Shown here: positions 33,691-44,655 of the stretch, one piece after another
Position numbering within the stretch: the stretch's first letter is position 1
Layout of the letters: each line of letters opens with the position of its first letter
Assembly: GCA_037176725.1 (NCBI GenBank)
Contig: JAZBRS010000035.1
Span: 47,626,001-47,690,000 of the forward strand
Origin: Posidonia oceanica
Taxonomy: Eukaryota > Streptophyta > Magnoliopsida > Alismatales > Posidoniaceae
DNA: 64,000 nucleotides
Reading direction: 5' to 3'
The notes under the pieces: model-generated
Database searches by the model: none
Told to the model about the DNA's origin: nothing
The model's input: the letters and a program-made list of their open reading frames with translations, nothing else
Position numbers and translations under genes: made by a program

Positions 33691-34386
33691 TTATGCCGTT
33701 TTCTCTTGCATGTCGCCTGCACCGCTTGGTTTTATCGCCGTTTTGCTTTTTTCGCTTGCATTTGCATATAGGGCAGTGATGCTTACTACCTGGAGTTCTC
33801 ACGAGTCAGGTTTCGACCGGTTCGGAACACAGACAGCGTTGCTGAGCGCTTAGATTGCATGTTTACTTCATTGCATTGCATCCCACCACTTAGAGCACAC
33901 CTATGAGCATTCATTGGCATTTAGGCATTCAAACTTGCATTCTCCTGTGTATGCGAGCGTAAGCCTAGAAAGACCGATTCTCGGGCGTGTTGGGGGTGCC
34001 TAACACCTTCTCCACACATAACAGGAGTCCTTGCCCAGTCTTTTGGCCCGTAATGACCATATTGCCCTTATCTTAGGCATGAGTCATATCATTTGCATTC
34101 ATTTGCATTTGTTTTCCCTTGCATTGCTTTGCTTTGCATCCTTTGCTTGGTTTTGCGTGTTAACTTGCGTAATTCCCTCGGTTTTCCTTGTCTCCCGATA
34201 ATAGACATGGTGGCGACTCTGAATTGTCTTATCTTCTTCTTTTCTTATCTTTTCTCCTCTGTTTTAAGTGTTTTCGAGTTGAGCCCTCCTCCTCGGACAT
34301 AACCGCTTATAGTGAGCCTGATTCCGATCGGTGCACGCGAGCCTCCGGCAGTGTGCATGGACGATTTGAACATCGAGATTACTACA

Positions 34387-35180
34387 CCAGGCAACATGAT
34401 CAGTTGTTGTTTTGTGCCCGCGAGGCTGTGTTTGGTTGTGGCTAACCGTATTAGGCCTAAAGCTTTGCTTGATTTTGGGCTTTGTGGTTTGGGTTGAGTT
34501 TTGGGCCATATTGGGCCTAGTGTTTTCCGCCTATTTTACGACGTGAGGTTTTGCTGAGTTTTGGGCCATATTGGGTCCAATGTTTCCCGCCTATTTATGG
34601 CGTGTGGTTTTGGTTTTGAGTGTTGGGCCAGTGGGCCGTTGTATTTATTGTGGTTTTGTTTACGAGGTATTTCCGCCTTGTTTTGGCCAGTGGGCCGAGT
34701 GTTTTTCCCAGCCTAAGAGGTTTGAGGGCTTTGAGTGGTGCTGAGTTTTTGGGCCGGTGGGCCATGGTTTGTGAAAATGTTTTGTAAACACCTGTCTTTC
34801 CTGGTTTTAGCATATTGGCTTTGGGAAGGGTGTTTTATTTGATTATATTGCTTATTGTGGACCCGGATTTGGGGTTTTGACCGGTTTTGCTGTATTATGG
34901 TTTTTTATGTCTGTTTCTCGTGTGGTTTTTGGGAGGTGTGTGCTGGGTGACACTTTTGGGTCACTCACGTGTGCTTTGTGTGGTTTTCAGTTGCAGGTGC
35001 AGATGGTTAGCTGGTTCGGAGTTCTAGTGCATATAGTGGGAGTCACATAGCTGTCCACTGTAGGTTCTAGGCATAGATATTTGTTGTTTAGCCCAGTAGT
35101 TTATTGTAATTGTTGTAATTAATTAAGTTTTTAATTTGTTGGGCTTTTCTAATGTGTTGGTAGTGACTCGGGTCGTTACA
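34387..35180. mobile_element. S3: solo LTR, right part
   Basis: It resumes with CCAGGCAACATGATCAGTTG, which matches S2 from about 19503, and ends GGGTCGTTACA like S2. It contains two diverged units of the 61-bp repeat. E1 pol-linker sequence continues at 35181. Confidence 0.85.
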
Positions 35181-35724
35181 GCTCCTCTGCCTGTGCTGCT
35201 GTTGCTGCCACTGCTGTCTCCTCCTCTGCATCTCCTGATGTACTTGCGGGGGGTATGTCTGGCTGGAAGTTGTCCTCTGGGCGACTGATCTGTGTACAGT
35301 TGCCTGCTGCACTGCCTGAGGGGGCCATGTGCTGTACAAACCATCTAGACCCTTCTCTCTGTTGTAGAGTGATTAACTCATCTGGTCTAGTGGGGGTTGC
35401 TACTGAATCTTCTTCTAAGACCATGATAGAGGGATGGTCTTTCTACGGGGAGGGATCCGTGACCACGGCTTTCCCTTTCTTCACCGCCTGCTGCTTCGCG
35501 GCATCCTCCGCCAATGCCGTGAGTTGCTCTTGGAATAGTAGTTCCAAGTCTCTGAGCATGCTGTCTACCAAGGCCTCTACAGCTGCTCCTTCCTAGTCAA
35601 CTGAGGGTGAGTCGACATAGTAGGCGCTGAGGGCCTCTTCAGACTCTTGCTCGGTTTCTCCCTCGCCTGCGTGGTTGCCTCTAGCTGTTAGCTGTACCAC
35701 TACCTGGAGTGTCTGTTCTGCTAC
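35181..35724 (-). pseudogene. pol: E1 acidic linker between protease and RT, continued
   Basis: Minus-strand remnant matching E3 56800-57240. Recognisable pieces are AYYVDSPS, VLEEDSVATPTRPDELIT, GSRWFVQHMAPSGSAAGN and STSGDAEEETAVAATAA. It is bounded by S3 (TSD GCTCC at 35181-35185) and by the E2 3' LTR at 35725. The rest of E1 (protease, gag, 5' LTR) is not in the window and should lie beyond E2 on the right. Confidence 0.7.
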
Positions 35725-38083
35725 TGTAGCGATCCCGACTTTCGCGATCGTCCATGCACACTGCCCAGAGCTCACGCACACCGATCGGAATCAGGTTCAC
35801 TATATGCGGGTGTGTCCGAGGAGGAAACTCGACTCAAAACACCGAAAATAGAGGCGAAAAGCCAAAGCGAAAAAGAAAGAAAGGACAAAAGGGAGTCGCC
35901 ACCTAGTCTATTATTGGGAAGACAAGGAAAACTAAGGAAAAGCATAGAAAACATGCAAATGAAGGCAATGCTATGCAAAAATGGATGACTCGTGCCAAAG
36001 ACGAGGGCAAAATGGTCACTACGGGCCAGAGAAAGGGTAAGGACTCCTGTTACGTGCAGGGAAGGTGTTAGGCACCCCCGACACGCTCGAGAAGTCAGTC
36101 TTTCTTGGCTAACTTGCTCGCATATGCCGGATGTCGGCAATTGCTTGTCTTTGCTATACGCCCGTAGGCGATAGATGCCATGCTATGCTATGCATGTTTT
36201 AACTGCTTAAAGTGCCTAAATGCCATGTATGGAAATTAAACGTGTTGTCTACGCGCTCAGCAACGCTACCAGTGTTCTGAACCAGGCGGACCCTGGTTCG
36301 TAAGAACTCCAGGCAGTAAGCATCACTGCCCTAATGCAAATGCAGACGATAAAGCAAAACATCGATAAAACCACGCAATGCAAGCGACATGCAAGGGAAA
36401 GCAAGCAAAGCAGGTGCGAGGCTAAAACCACGAGAAAGCGTGCAAGGTGAGGAGCAAAACAGAAACCAAGGTCCCGACAGCATGCATGGGTGTCGTAGGC
36501 ATGTACCGGGACCAGCGAACTGCAAGGGGCGGCGATCAAAACGGATGCGGCGCTTGAAACGGAGGTGCAGCTTACTGCAAGCGTTGGACGTAGCTATTAG
36601 CAGCGTCGAATGTTGGACGCTGGGACAGTTGGTGTCCAACACAGATAGAAGCCAAAATGCAGAAAAACATGCAATGCAAGCTTGGAAATTATGGTTTTAA
36701 TGTAATGTAAAAATCCATCGGCAGATAGAGCATGTTGGGAAACCAAAACACAAGGCCTAGAAACCAGAAGCAAGATCAAAACGATTTTAAAACGGGCAGA
36801 GGGTGTTGGACGCTCAGAATGACAGCATCCAATGTTGGACGCTGAGATCTGTGGCGTCCAACAACCAAGCCATGCTTTTGAGAAAAAAATGCATGCATGC
36901 AGGCTATATAAATGCGATGTAAATGCTGCATGAGAGTGCATGACATGTATAACATGCAAGGTAGTCAATATAAACATCCAAAAGGAGATTCAATGGCAAG
37001 ATGCAAGCATGAATGAGGTTTAAGCTACTGCAAGGTGTTGGACGCTAGAACATACAACATCCAACATATGACGCTGCAGTATCCAGCGTCCAACACTTTG
37101 GAACAAACAGATGGCAAGATAGCATGCAAACTGGTAGAGCAAATATCATGGCATGCATTCAAGTTGCTGTAAACAAGCATAGGCTGGGCATGCATACAGG
37201 GATTGAATAAAAATCCAAATAAAGCAACATCTGTAAAGCATGCACAAAGGGGAACTCAACCAGTGCGTTGGACACTAGCACTACCTATGTCCAATATAGG
37301 ACGCTGGCTGTAGCGACGTCCAACACAGGGGGAGGCACAAACATTAACAAACCTGTAAAAACACAGATGGTAAGCCAAGCAAACTTGATAATAGCTGCTA
37401 AGAGGGCTAAACACTCACATGCAGACATGGATCAAACGACCATAACAAGATGAGAGCATCATGCAAGCAATAAACACATGTGAGCTAAGCAGAAGCAATG
37501 GACGCTGGATGCACCAGCGTCCAACATAGGACGCGATGCAACCCAGCGTCCAACATTGAGGAGCAGCAAAACGATCTAAAGCCAAGAACATAGATCTAAG
37601 CTAGGATCAAACATGGATTAAGCATGCTAGCAACTGGAAGCATAGAGGAAGGCATGCAACATAAATATACAGAAAATGGCATTTAGATCATGGCAACATG
37701 GCAACAAAATAAAGAGAAAAGCAAGTAAACAAACAGCAGGGTGTTGGACGCTGCCTCAGGGTGCGTCCAACGTTGGACGCACCAGGTTGTGCGTCCAAAA
37801 GGTCGGGGAAGCTCCCGGCCAAGGATAGTGGCCAAGGCAGCCAAAATCATCATCCAGCTTGCTAGGTAGCAAGAGGGCACGTGAACCGAGAAAATGTTCC
37901 CAAGGCCGTGCATTACTGCAGGTGCCATCCCAAGCCGGTAAGCTGCGAAAGACTTGCAGGTGCCTAGGATGTTACCTTAGGTAATACGCGAACTAGGGGT
38001 TCGAATCCTAAGCATGCAATGTCCGTGTGATGATGAAATGCTAATGCCATGCAACAGAATGCTATTACACTATGACAAAAGGG
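35725..38083 (-). mobile_element. 3' LTR of element E2 (minus strand), upper end uncertain
   Basis: The minus-strand LTR end CGGGATCGCTACA is at 35725. The 312 bp from there align with the E2 5' LTR piece at 44656-44967 with about 24 differences by hand count, mostly transitions. The conserved block is at about 36039-36113 and the primer-site-like motif at about 35892-35903. The LTR start could not be fixed: no TGTTGACACC or TGTAGACACC was found, and 38083 is only where the 3' UTR array begins. The presumed TSD is GCTAC (35720-35724). The six double-hairpin modules lie inside. Confidence 0.65.
36581..37800. repeat. Six regularly spaced 60-bp double-hairpin modules (TTGGACGC/GCGTCCAA)
   Basis: Modules lie at about 36582-36642, 36803-36863, 37035-37095, 37265-37325, 37496-37556 and 37741-37800. 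Each has two consecutive inverted repeats of the form TTGGACGCT ... GCGTCCAACA. Start-to-start distances are about 221, 232, 230, 231 and 245 bp. The approximately 170-bp spacers look largely unrelated by eye, apart from words such as ACAGATGG and GCATGCAA. It is either a decayed 230-bp satellite with only the modules conserved, or a phased site array. Confidence 0.8.
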
Positions 38084-38475
38084 TGATAAGTTAATGGACT
38101 TATCGCCGGATAGTTAGGGAGTATCGGCTCTCTGAGGAGTTGACGGACTTATCACTGGATAGTTAGGGCTATCAGCCCGATGAGGAGTTAACGGACTCAT
38201 CACTGGATAGTTAGGGCTATCAGCCTGACGAGGAGTTGACGGACTCATCACCAGATAGTTAGGGCTATCAGCTCGACGAGGAGTTGACGGACTCATCACC
38301 AGATAGTTAGGGCTATCAGCCTGCGAGGAGTTAACGGACTCATCATCGGATAGTTAAGGCTATCGGCCCGCGAGGAGTTGACGGACTCATCATTGGATAG
38401 TTAGGGCTATCAGCCCGTTGAGGAGTTAACAGACTCATCACCAGATAGTTAGGGCTATCGGCCTGAGGGGTGATA
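38084..38475. repeat. Hairpin minisatellite in the E2 3' UTR, first array, about 8 units
   Basis: Units of about 48 bp. The first has GATAAGT...ACTTATC arms; most others have GAGTTGACGGACTCATC-type arms. Each is followed by a GGATAGTTAGGGCTATCAGC segment. It is the same family as 8586-8730 and 40541-40905. Confidence 0.85.
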
Positions 38476-38655
38476 GGCCAGCGAGTCTGTCAGGCAAGAG
38501 TGGTGGTGACAAGTGGGACGACTTGTAACCACGAATGTAATGGGAATACCATACCCGAAGGTGTGGCAGAGGTCCATAGACGCTCCCGTGACAGCTAGGG
38601 ATGTCAGCCCAAATGCAGATGGAGATGGGATACCATGGGGCAGCTAAATAAAGAT

Positions 38656-38686
38656 GTCCCTGGTATCAATGAACGATACTAGGGGA
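38656..38686. repeat. Long hairpin with CCCTGGTATC arms (copy 3)
   Basis: TCCCTGGTATC and GATACTAGGGGA pair with one G-T position around a 9-nt loop. The downstream GCCGAAGCGTCCATGGCATC matches the other copies. Confidence 0.7.
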
Positions 38687-38942
38687 TAGCCGAAGCGTCC
38701 ATGGCATCAAAATGCAAGGTGGAGACAAAACTAACGAGTTTGTCAGCCGAGTAGTTAGGGCTACCAGCCCGAATGCAATGAGATAGACGAAAGGGCTCAT
38801 CGTGCGATGTGCAATGCAGGTGGGGAATGCAATGGGATAATGCAAATGCAAGGTGATAGGTTAACGGACCTATCGCTGAATAGTTAGGGATATCAGTCCG
38901 ATGAGATGAGGGGGACGATATCACAGGGCAGCAAAAAAGATG

Positions 38943-38970
38943 CCCCTGGTATCAGGGATGATACCAGGGG
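38943..38970. repeat. Long hairpin with CCCCTGGTATC arms (copy 4)
   Basis: CCCCTGGTATC and GATACCAGGGG form a perfect 11-bp stem with a 5-nt loop. The downstream GCCGAAGTGCCCCTGGCATT is shared with the other copies. Confidence 0.8.
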
Positions 38971-40540
38971 ACAGCCGAAGTGCCCCTGGCATTGAGATGC
39001 AAGGATGGATGGATGGATGCGAGATGATAGGTTGACGGACCCACCACCGAGCAGTTAGGGGTGCCAGTCCGATGCAAGGAATGAATGCAGGAAGATGCAG
39101 AGAAGACAAGAAACCCCCCACAGTAGGTGTGCAATGGTCTCAGAGTGGGCATGCGATGCTACGTTACGGAGTGACGAACAACGGACATGCCGGTCATCAA
39201 GGACCTACCCCCGTGGTGGGTGGCAAAATTTGAAAAGTGCGGAGCCTCTAAGCGAGGCAGTCAAAAGTGCTCATCCTTGGCTCCGATTTTCGAAAACAGG
39301 GAGAAGGGAAGATAAAAATATATTACAGCATGCAGTTTTTGGTGGCTTTGGACTCAAAGCAACTGTGCCAAGAGAGTGCTTCTACACTTTTTGACTCAGA
39401 AGACTCGATCCTCGAGCAACGCCATGCTGAGTTGTGGTTGGTGGCTCTCTTTCTCACTCTTGGCATAGCGTGAGGCCTCAGCTTCGCAGGGTATAGCCTT
39501 CGGCTGTCTGTGGGTAGTAGAAGCATTGGATGTAGCTTTACAGCCTCCGTCTTAATTCCTCAGGGACCGACTACCGCTTTTGACGCTCTCGGAATGATGT
39601 TTCTTTTCCCCTCCTGAGTGACTGGAGTCGCGTCTAGCCTGCCTTGGGGGTAGAGTTGTTGTCTGCAGATGGGATTGGAGCATGCTGCTGTGCTTGGAGG
39701 GTGGGGTGAGGTCCTCATGATAAGTATCCCGTGCAGTTGCCAGTGTGGCGCTTGGAGTTGAAAGCTGAGGGGGCTTCGATGCTCGTCCGAGTCACTCCTC
39801 TCATGAGCGCCTTCTTTCTTCCACTTCTTTCTTCATATTTCTTTTATGCTCAGCATGCATATCATGTTATCATATTCTTTTGCTCACTTGATCTCTATTC
39901 TTTTGGGATATGCATGTCTTCGCCCTCTTGGGGTAGCTGTCCTGGATGAGGCATTGAGGGTTCGGCTGATCGACGTACACCTTCAGCCTCTGCGATGTGT
40001 ACAGGCAGCCTCTGGCTATGTTCCGCTCTACTTTGGTCCTCCTCAGGTCTGTGGACTCTCTTGATAAGGCGGATCTCGCTTTGGGAGTTTTTGAGCTCCA
40101 CGAGATGCTTTATTCTGCTCTCAGTCTCACTCTATGGCCACATGCAAGAGATGGCGCTGCTCGGGTAAGACCTGCCTGAGACTGTCACTGCTTGACATCC
40201 TCTAGGCGCTGCTTGTTGTCCAAAGTTGGGTTTCTGATTATACAAATGTTTGTGGGTTTTGTATTTTTTTAGAAGGGGGAGGGACAAACATGTTTTTAGG
40301 TTTTTGCATTGGTTTTGTATTTTTTATGGTTTTTGGTTTAGGAAAACATAAAAGGGAAAACTAGCAGAAAGGTGAAGAAAATATTTTTGCGGTTTTTGAT
40401 TTTCTTGATTTTTTTGTTTTGGGTGCTTTTGTCTTTCATAGGATGCAAGAAATGATATGTACATGCAGTAAATGACGATGCATGATGAGAGATATGTGCA
40501 AGATGATTGATATGCATGCAAAGTGATTGATATGTGCCAG

Positions 40541-40905
40541 GTGATAAGTTGACGGACCTATCGTCGAATAGTTAGGGATATCAGCCCGAGGGTGATAGGT
40601 TAACAAACCTATCACCGAGCAGTTAGGGTTGCCAACCCGATGATGATAGGTTAACAGACCTATCGCCGAATAGTTAGGGATATCAGCCCGATGATGATAG
40701 GTTAACGGACCTATCGTCGAATAGTTAGGGATATCAGCTTGAGGGTGATAGGTTAACAGACCTATCGCTGAGCAATTAGGGTTGCCAACCTGATGATGAT
40801 AGGTTAACGGACCTATCACCGAATAGTTAGGGATATCAACCCGATGATGATAGGTTAACAGACTTATCGCCGAATAGTTAGGGATATCAGCCCATTGAGA
40901 TGAAG
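40541..40905. repeat. Hairpin minisatellite in the E2 3' UTR, second array, 7 units
   Basis: Period about 52 bp. The arms are GATAGGT...ACCTATC around TAACGG or TTAACAG-type loops (GATAGGTTAACGGACCTATC), followed by GAATAGTTAGGGATATCAGC. Alternate units vary in the second segment (GAGCAGTTAGGGTTGCCAAC). It differs from 38084-38475 by matched changes in both arms. Confidence 0.88.
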
Positions 40906-41065
40906 GGAATGAATGCAAGAAGCAGAAAGGGATGTATGCTTTTAGGTTTTGTTGATTTTATGCTTTTTATGATTTTCTGACAAGGCGAGAAAACGCAAAA
41001 AACAGAATAAAACAAAAAGAAAAGACAATGCAGGAATCAAAAGAGAGGCAAGGGAGACTTACCTG

Positions 41066-43527
41066 TCAGCAACCTCGGGAGGGAGGCACTGGTTTCACTC
41101 CTACGTTGCTGATGCTATCGGTGAGGTCCACTGTTGGCAGTGCGGGGAGTACTAGGGCTATTGGAGCTGCTGACGGTAGTGCAGGGAGCACTGGAGCTGC
41201 AAAAGTTGGAGGAGGAGCTAACCTAGATGACGCTGCGACTGGGCTTGCCGTCGACGTTGCCGTTGCATCTCCGAGCATCCCTCGGACGAGATAAGAAAGG
41301 CAGGGAAATGGGATTGCGCCGATGGGATCAGAAGGATCCACTTGGACAGAGCTGGACTCAGAAAAGCCTGGTGTAGACCCCTGAGGTTCCGGCAGCTGCA
41401 AAGCCTGCAGGTTCGGAAGAGGAAGGGTCAGCTACACTAGGGTGTGCGAGTGCAAGTGCAGGTGTATGTGTATGTGCAGCCTCCTGCTCGTCAACGTTGA
41501 TGGTCCTACGATCGATCAGGCACTGAATGATGTCCTAGAGAGTGAGGCAGTCATCCGTCGAGTGCCCAGTGGCCCGATGGAAACTGCAGAACTGATCCAT
41601 ATCATGCCACCACAGAGAGGGGTTTAGTGACGGACGGACAGCCGGGAGTCTCAAGAGCGACTCAACTTGAGGGAAGATGACGCTCAGTGGTTCCGGCAGA
41701 GGTGTGTAATCACACTCAGCCCGACGAGGTCGTCTTTGCCCTAGATGGAGTCCTTGCCGAGCGGGTGTGACGTGATGCACGGGCTCGATGGTGGTAGTGT
41801 GTGTAGTGGGTGCATAATTAGGTGCGTGCTCTAGCAGAAAAGGGTCTAGCTGACTCTCTGCATAGGCAGGCTCTTCGAGAGGATCAGCGCATGCTTCGAT
41901 GTGCTGCTCAGAGTAACCGGGAGCGGAGATGTTGTTGTTGTTGCTGCTGCGGCGATTGCTGGAGGTGTTGGCCTGCTTAGCCAATGCAGAAAGTGTGGGG
42001 AAATGCCCACTTCACAGTGAGCTCTCTACGCATGCGCCAGCCCTAACCAGCGATGCAAAGCTAGTGTTGTGCTGAATGCAAAGCAGAGTCCTAGTCGTTG
42101 GCTGTGCTCCCTTGATGATCATCTCGATAGAATCCTCCTCGGGGGGTTTATCTTTGACCTGGACGGCTAAGAAGCGCTAGCGACAGCATACTCCTCGAAT
42201 GGATCTTGGGGCCTCTACCGGATGGCGATGAGATCCTCCCTCTTGGGGATCAAGTCGAGGTTGGATGCATACTGCTCAAGCAAGGCCTAACAAAGATCAG
42301 TCCAAGTCTGAACCACAGCCATGTCAAGGGAAGTGAACCACTTGAACACGGGGCCGGTCAAACTCTTCTGAAACAGGCGGATAAGGAGCCTTTCATTAGC
42401 CTGGAGCTGAGTAAGGTCCCTGTAGTACGCCTTCAGATGCGAGATGGGACAACCTCTATCATTGTATTTATCGAAGTCTGAGATGCAAAACTTCGAAGGA
42501 AGTGCGGCCTCGGGAAAGAGACAAAGGTCACGAAACTGGTAAGACTGGTGGTCCTTGCCTTGCACTAGACGTAGTGCTTTCTCCAGAACGGCGAACCTGT
42601 CGTCGTTGGATTCTGGAGCTGCTACCAAAGGAGTTGGTGTAGCAGGGGCAGGGGCCACATACGCCGAAAAGGACGCATCGAGGTGCTCCTTCGGGTCCAC
42701 CATCGCATTGCCTGGTGACGCGACATGATGGCCGGCGTATCCGTGCGTGCGTGCAGTGTAGGCAGGAAAGTATGCTGGGGTCTGAACCTGATGCAAGGGG
42801 GTGGATAGATAATATGCTGTGCAACGGGAGGTGCAGAGTGTTGGAGCAACAGTTGCTGCGCAGGCGCGGTGCCAGGCAGCAGGCTTGTGGGGTACTGTGC
42901 TCCAACCAGTCCGAGGGACTGATCACCAGATGGCGGAGGTGCATGCAGTGCATAGTGTTGTGTAGAAGCAGGAGGCAGATGCCGCGCCCCCATCACTGGA
43001 GCAGTGAGCAGCTGAGGCAATGGTCTAGGTGGAAGTGCAATGTGTGCAGGTGCAGGCTGCAGAAGAACCTTAGGAGTAGCAGGAACACAAGAGGGGCGAA
43101 CTGATAGAGCCATGTCTTGCAGTGTCTGGGCAATCTCCATCAGGTGCCGATATCGCACTTCAGGGGACCCATGAGTGGGAACGCTAAGTTGCAAGACTGA
43201 CCGGGGGGTAGACTCAAGAGGTTGGGAACCTATGGCAAAGGTCGCCGCAGCAGCAGGGATGTCGAGAGTGACATAGCCCTGGGACGGAGGGGTTAGAGGC
43301 GCCTCTGGAGTGCGAGGGGCGGTCATCAAGACAGGCTCGGTGATTGGATCTGGAGGGGCGCAGGTCTGCCAATGCCCCATAGCAAACTGGGGTGCCCCAG
43401 ACACCTGAGGGTGGAATCCTGGTGTCACTGAGGGCACAGAGTGAGTGGCAGCGAAATCCAGAGGGACCCAAGTGGTAAATCCCTTCGAGTCAACAGAAAA
43501 GCAGAGCTCACCGGCAAACTGTGCCAT
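41066..43527 (-). pseudogene. gag: E2 gag
   Basis: The minus-strand ATG at 43527 opens MAQFAGELCFSVDSKGFTTW and stays open 301 codons to 42622. After a frameshift the gag core is found at 42287-42796 (DRFAVLEKALRLVQG, HLKAYYRDLTQLQANERLLI, RLFQKSLTGPVFKWFTSLDM). After another shift the zinc knuckle FCSFHRATGHSTDDC lies near 41550. The last part (41066-41401) matches the E3 segment after the knuckle (VDPSD-I-x-PFP) and then diverges. Gag forms the particle and binds RNA. Protease, RT, RNase H and integrase are absent: 3' UTR follows directly. E2 is thus a non-autonomous, gag-only element that would need enzymes from relatives such as E1 or E3. Confidence 0.8.
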
Positions 43528-44636
43528 CGCTGACCGAGTCTGAGTGAGGGAAGGCTGCGACGAGAGAGTAAAGATGCGAGACCTAAAGGAGAGCTACTGC
43601 TGGAAGCGATGAATAGCTCTGAGATAGAGGAGAGACGCTCAGGGTCCCGGCAGCGGATCTCGCACCTACCTGTAAAAACAGCAAAGACGTCAGAGGTTGA
43701 ATGCAATAAAGCATTATTAGGGGTGGCATGAATGACATACGTGCAGATGAATGCCTTAATATGCGCTCTCTCACCATGCATGTCCTGAGTAGATGACCTA
43801 CTAGGACGCACTCATGGGTAATGGGATTTATTGACTCCAGGTCAGAAAATAAGGCTCTCGTCTGGACCCTGGCCCAGAGCTCAGGTATAACGGGTGGCGC
43901 CGTAGTGGCCTTGACCCTACTGAGGCATGGGCTGTATCCTCTAGTAGCACCGACACAACCCCAGACAAGGGGGGACAGACCGACCTACTCGCCCTATGCC
44001 AAAGCAGCTAAACGAGAGACTGGGACTATCCTTCTCAGACTAAGTGGGTGGACTCAGGGATGAGAAGATGCACGCTTTCAAAAATGATCAGACATGCGAT
44101 ATGCATTAGAGTTTTTTACTTGCGTTTTATTAACCAGGGGAAAATTGCAAGTTTTGCTCTAGTTGTACTTGAATGTTAAATGTTGGCTTTATTGATGCTT
44201 TTAAATTAAGCCAAAGGGGAGCAAACAAGTTTCTAATATCCTAAACATGGCAGAAGCATGAAGGGGAAAGAAACAAGAAGTCATGGCATGCGGACAATCA
44301 CGCAACAAGGCAAAAGGCATGTGCATGGCATGTGCATGGGTATGTGGACGTGATAGTGGAAAAAGAAATACTTAGCATGTCAAAAGGCAGGTATGGCATG
44401 TGCATCTGTAGTGGCATAGCATTTGTGTAAAACAAAACACTTAACACCCAAAAGGCATGCATAGTGTGCCAAGCAAGTACTTAGGCATGTAATGCGAGAA
44501 AATGAAGCAGTGCAAGCAAACATGGCATAAATAAACAAGCAAGCAGGTAAGCAAGCAAGGCATGCAAAAGCATAAGGCAAGCAAAAGCACAAAAAGCAAG
44601 CGGCGAGAAAGCCAAAATGAAAGTCGGAGTCTTGTA
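43528..44636 (-). other. Untranslated leader of E2
   Basis: No gene. It shares with the E0 and E3 leaders the GGTCGGTCTGTCCCCCCTTG block (about 43968-43987 on the plus strand, inverted) and the GCGCCACCCGTTATA word (about 43887-43901). A candidate splice acceptor TTTTTACAG|GTAGGTGCGA lies at 43670/43669, close before gag. Confidence 0.65.
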
Positions 44637-44654
44637 TCCCCAGCGGAGTCGCCA
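44637..44654 (-). other. Primer-binding site of E2
   Basis: The minus strand reads TGGCGACTCCGCTGGGGA, one base from the LTR end at 44656. It differs from the E0 and E3 sites at one position (TCT to TCC). Confidence 0.75.
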
Positions 44655-44655
44655 C

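Larger units (their letters stand above)
28257..34386 (+). mobile_element. S4: solo LTR of the long-LTR subfamily, inserted in S3
   Basis: It starts TGTTGACACCGCATTTTGAC and ends CGAGATTACTACA, 6130 bp, with perfect TSD CCAGG (28252-28256 and 34387-34391). What follows is S3 sequence, not a primer site, so it is a solo LTR. It is collinear with the E3 5' LTR (44969-50805) throughout. Landmarks: teloboxes (29609), TTAAAACC core-promoter-like motif (about 30185), splice donor CCAAG|GTAAGT (32603/32604), 30-bp array (33060-33690), conserved block (about 33958-34035), internal primer-site-like motif (34209-34221). Confidence 0.92.
38476..40540 (-). other. E2 3' UTR, non-repeated part
   Basis: It holds the two CCCCTGGTATC hairpins and more single hairpin units at 38850-39070. 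A stretch at about 39700-40200 has frames open on both strands, for example a minus-strand Glu/Arg-rich peptide at 39895-40101. I recognise no family there and leave it unassigned. T-rich DNA follows at 40215-40440. Confidence 0.45.

Noticed and set aside
32751..33779. 342-codon plus-strand frame through the S4 LTR, and similar frames at 32963-33853, 33111-33722 (minus), 49408-50270 and 11283-11820
   Set aside because: They run through the 30-bp minisatellite, whose unit has no stop in several frames. The same DNA is open in all sense frames and in antisense, and the peptides are unrelated by frame.
37998..38008. GGTTCGAATCC, a perfect tRNA B-box / T-arm word
   Set aside because: The flanking bases do not form a T-stem beyond three pairs, and no A-box or acceptor stem was found at a suitable distance, so neither a tRNA gene nor a SINE is supported.
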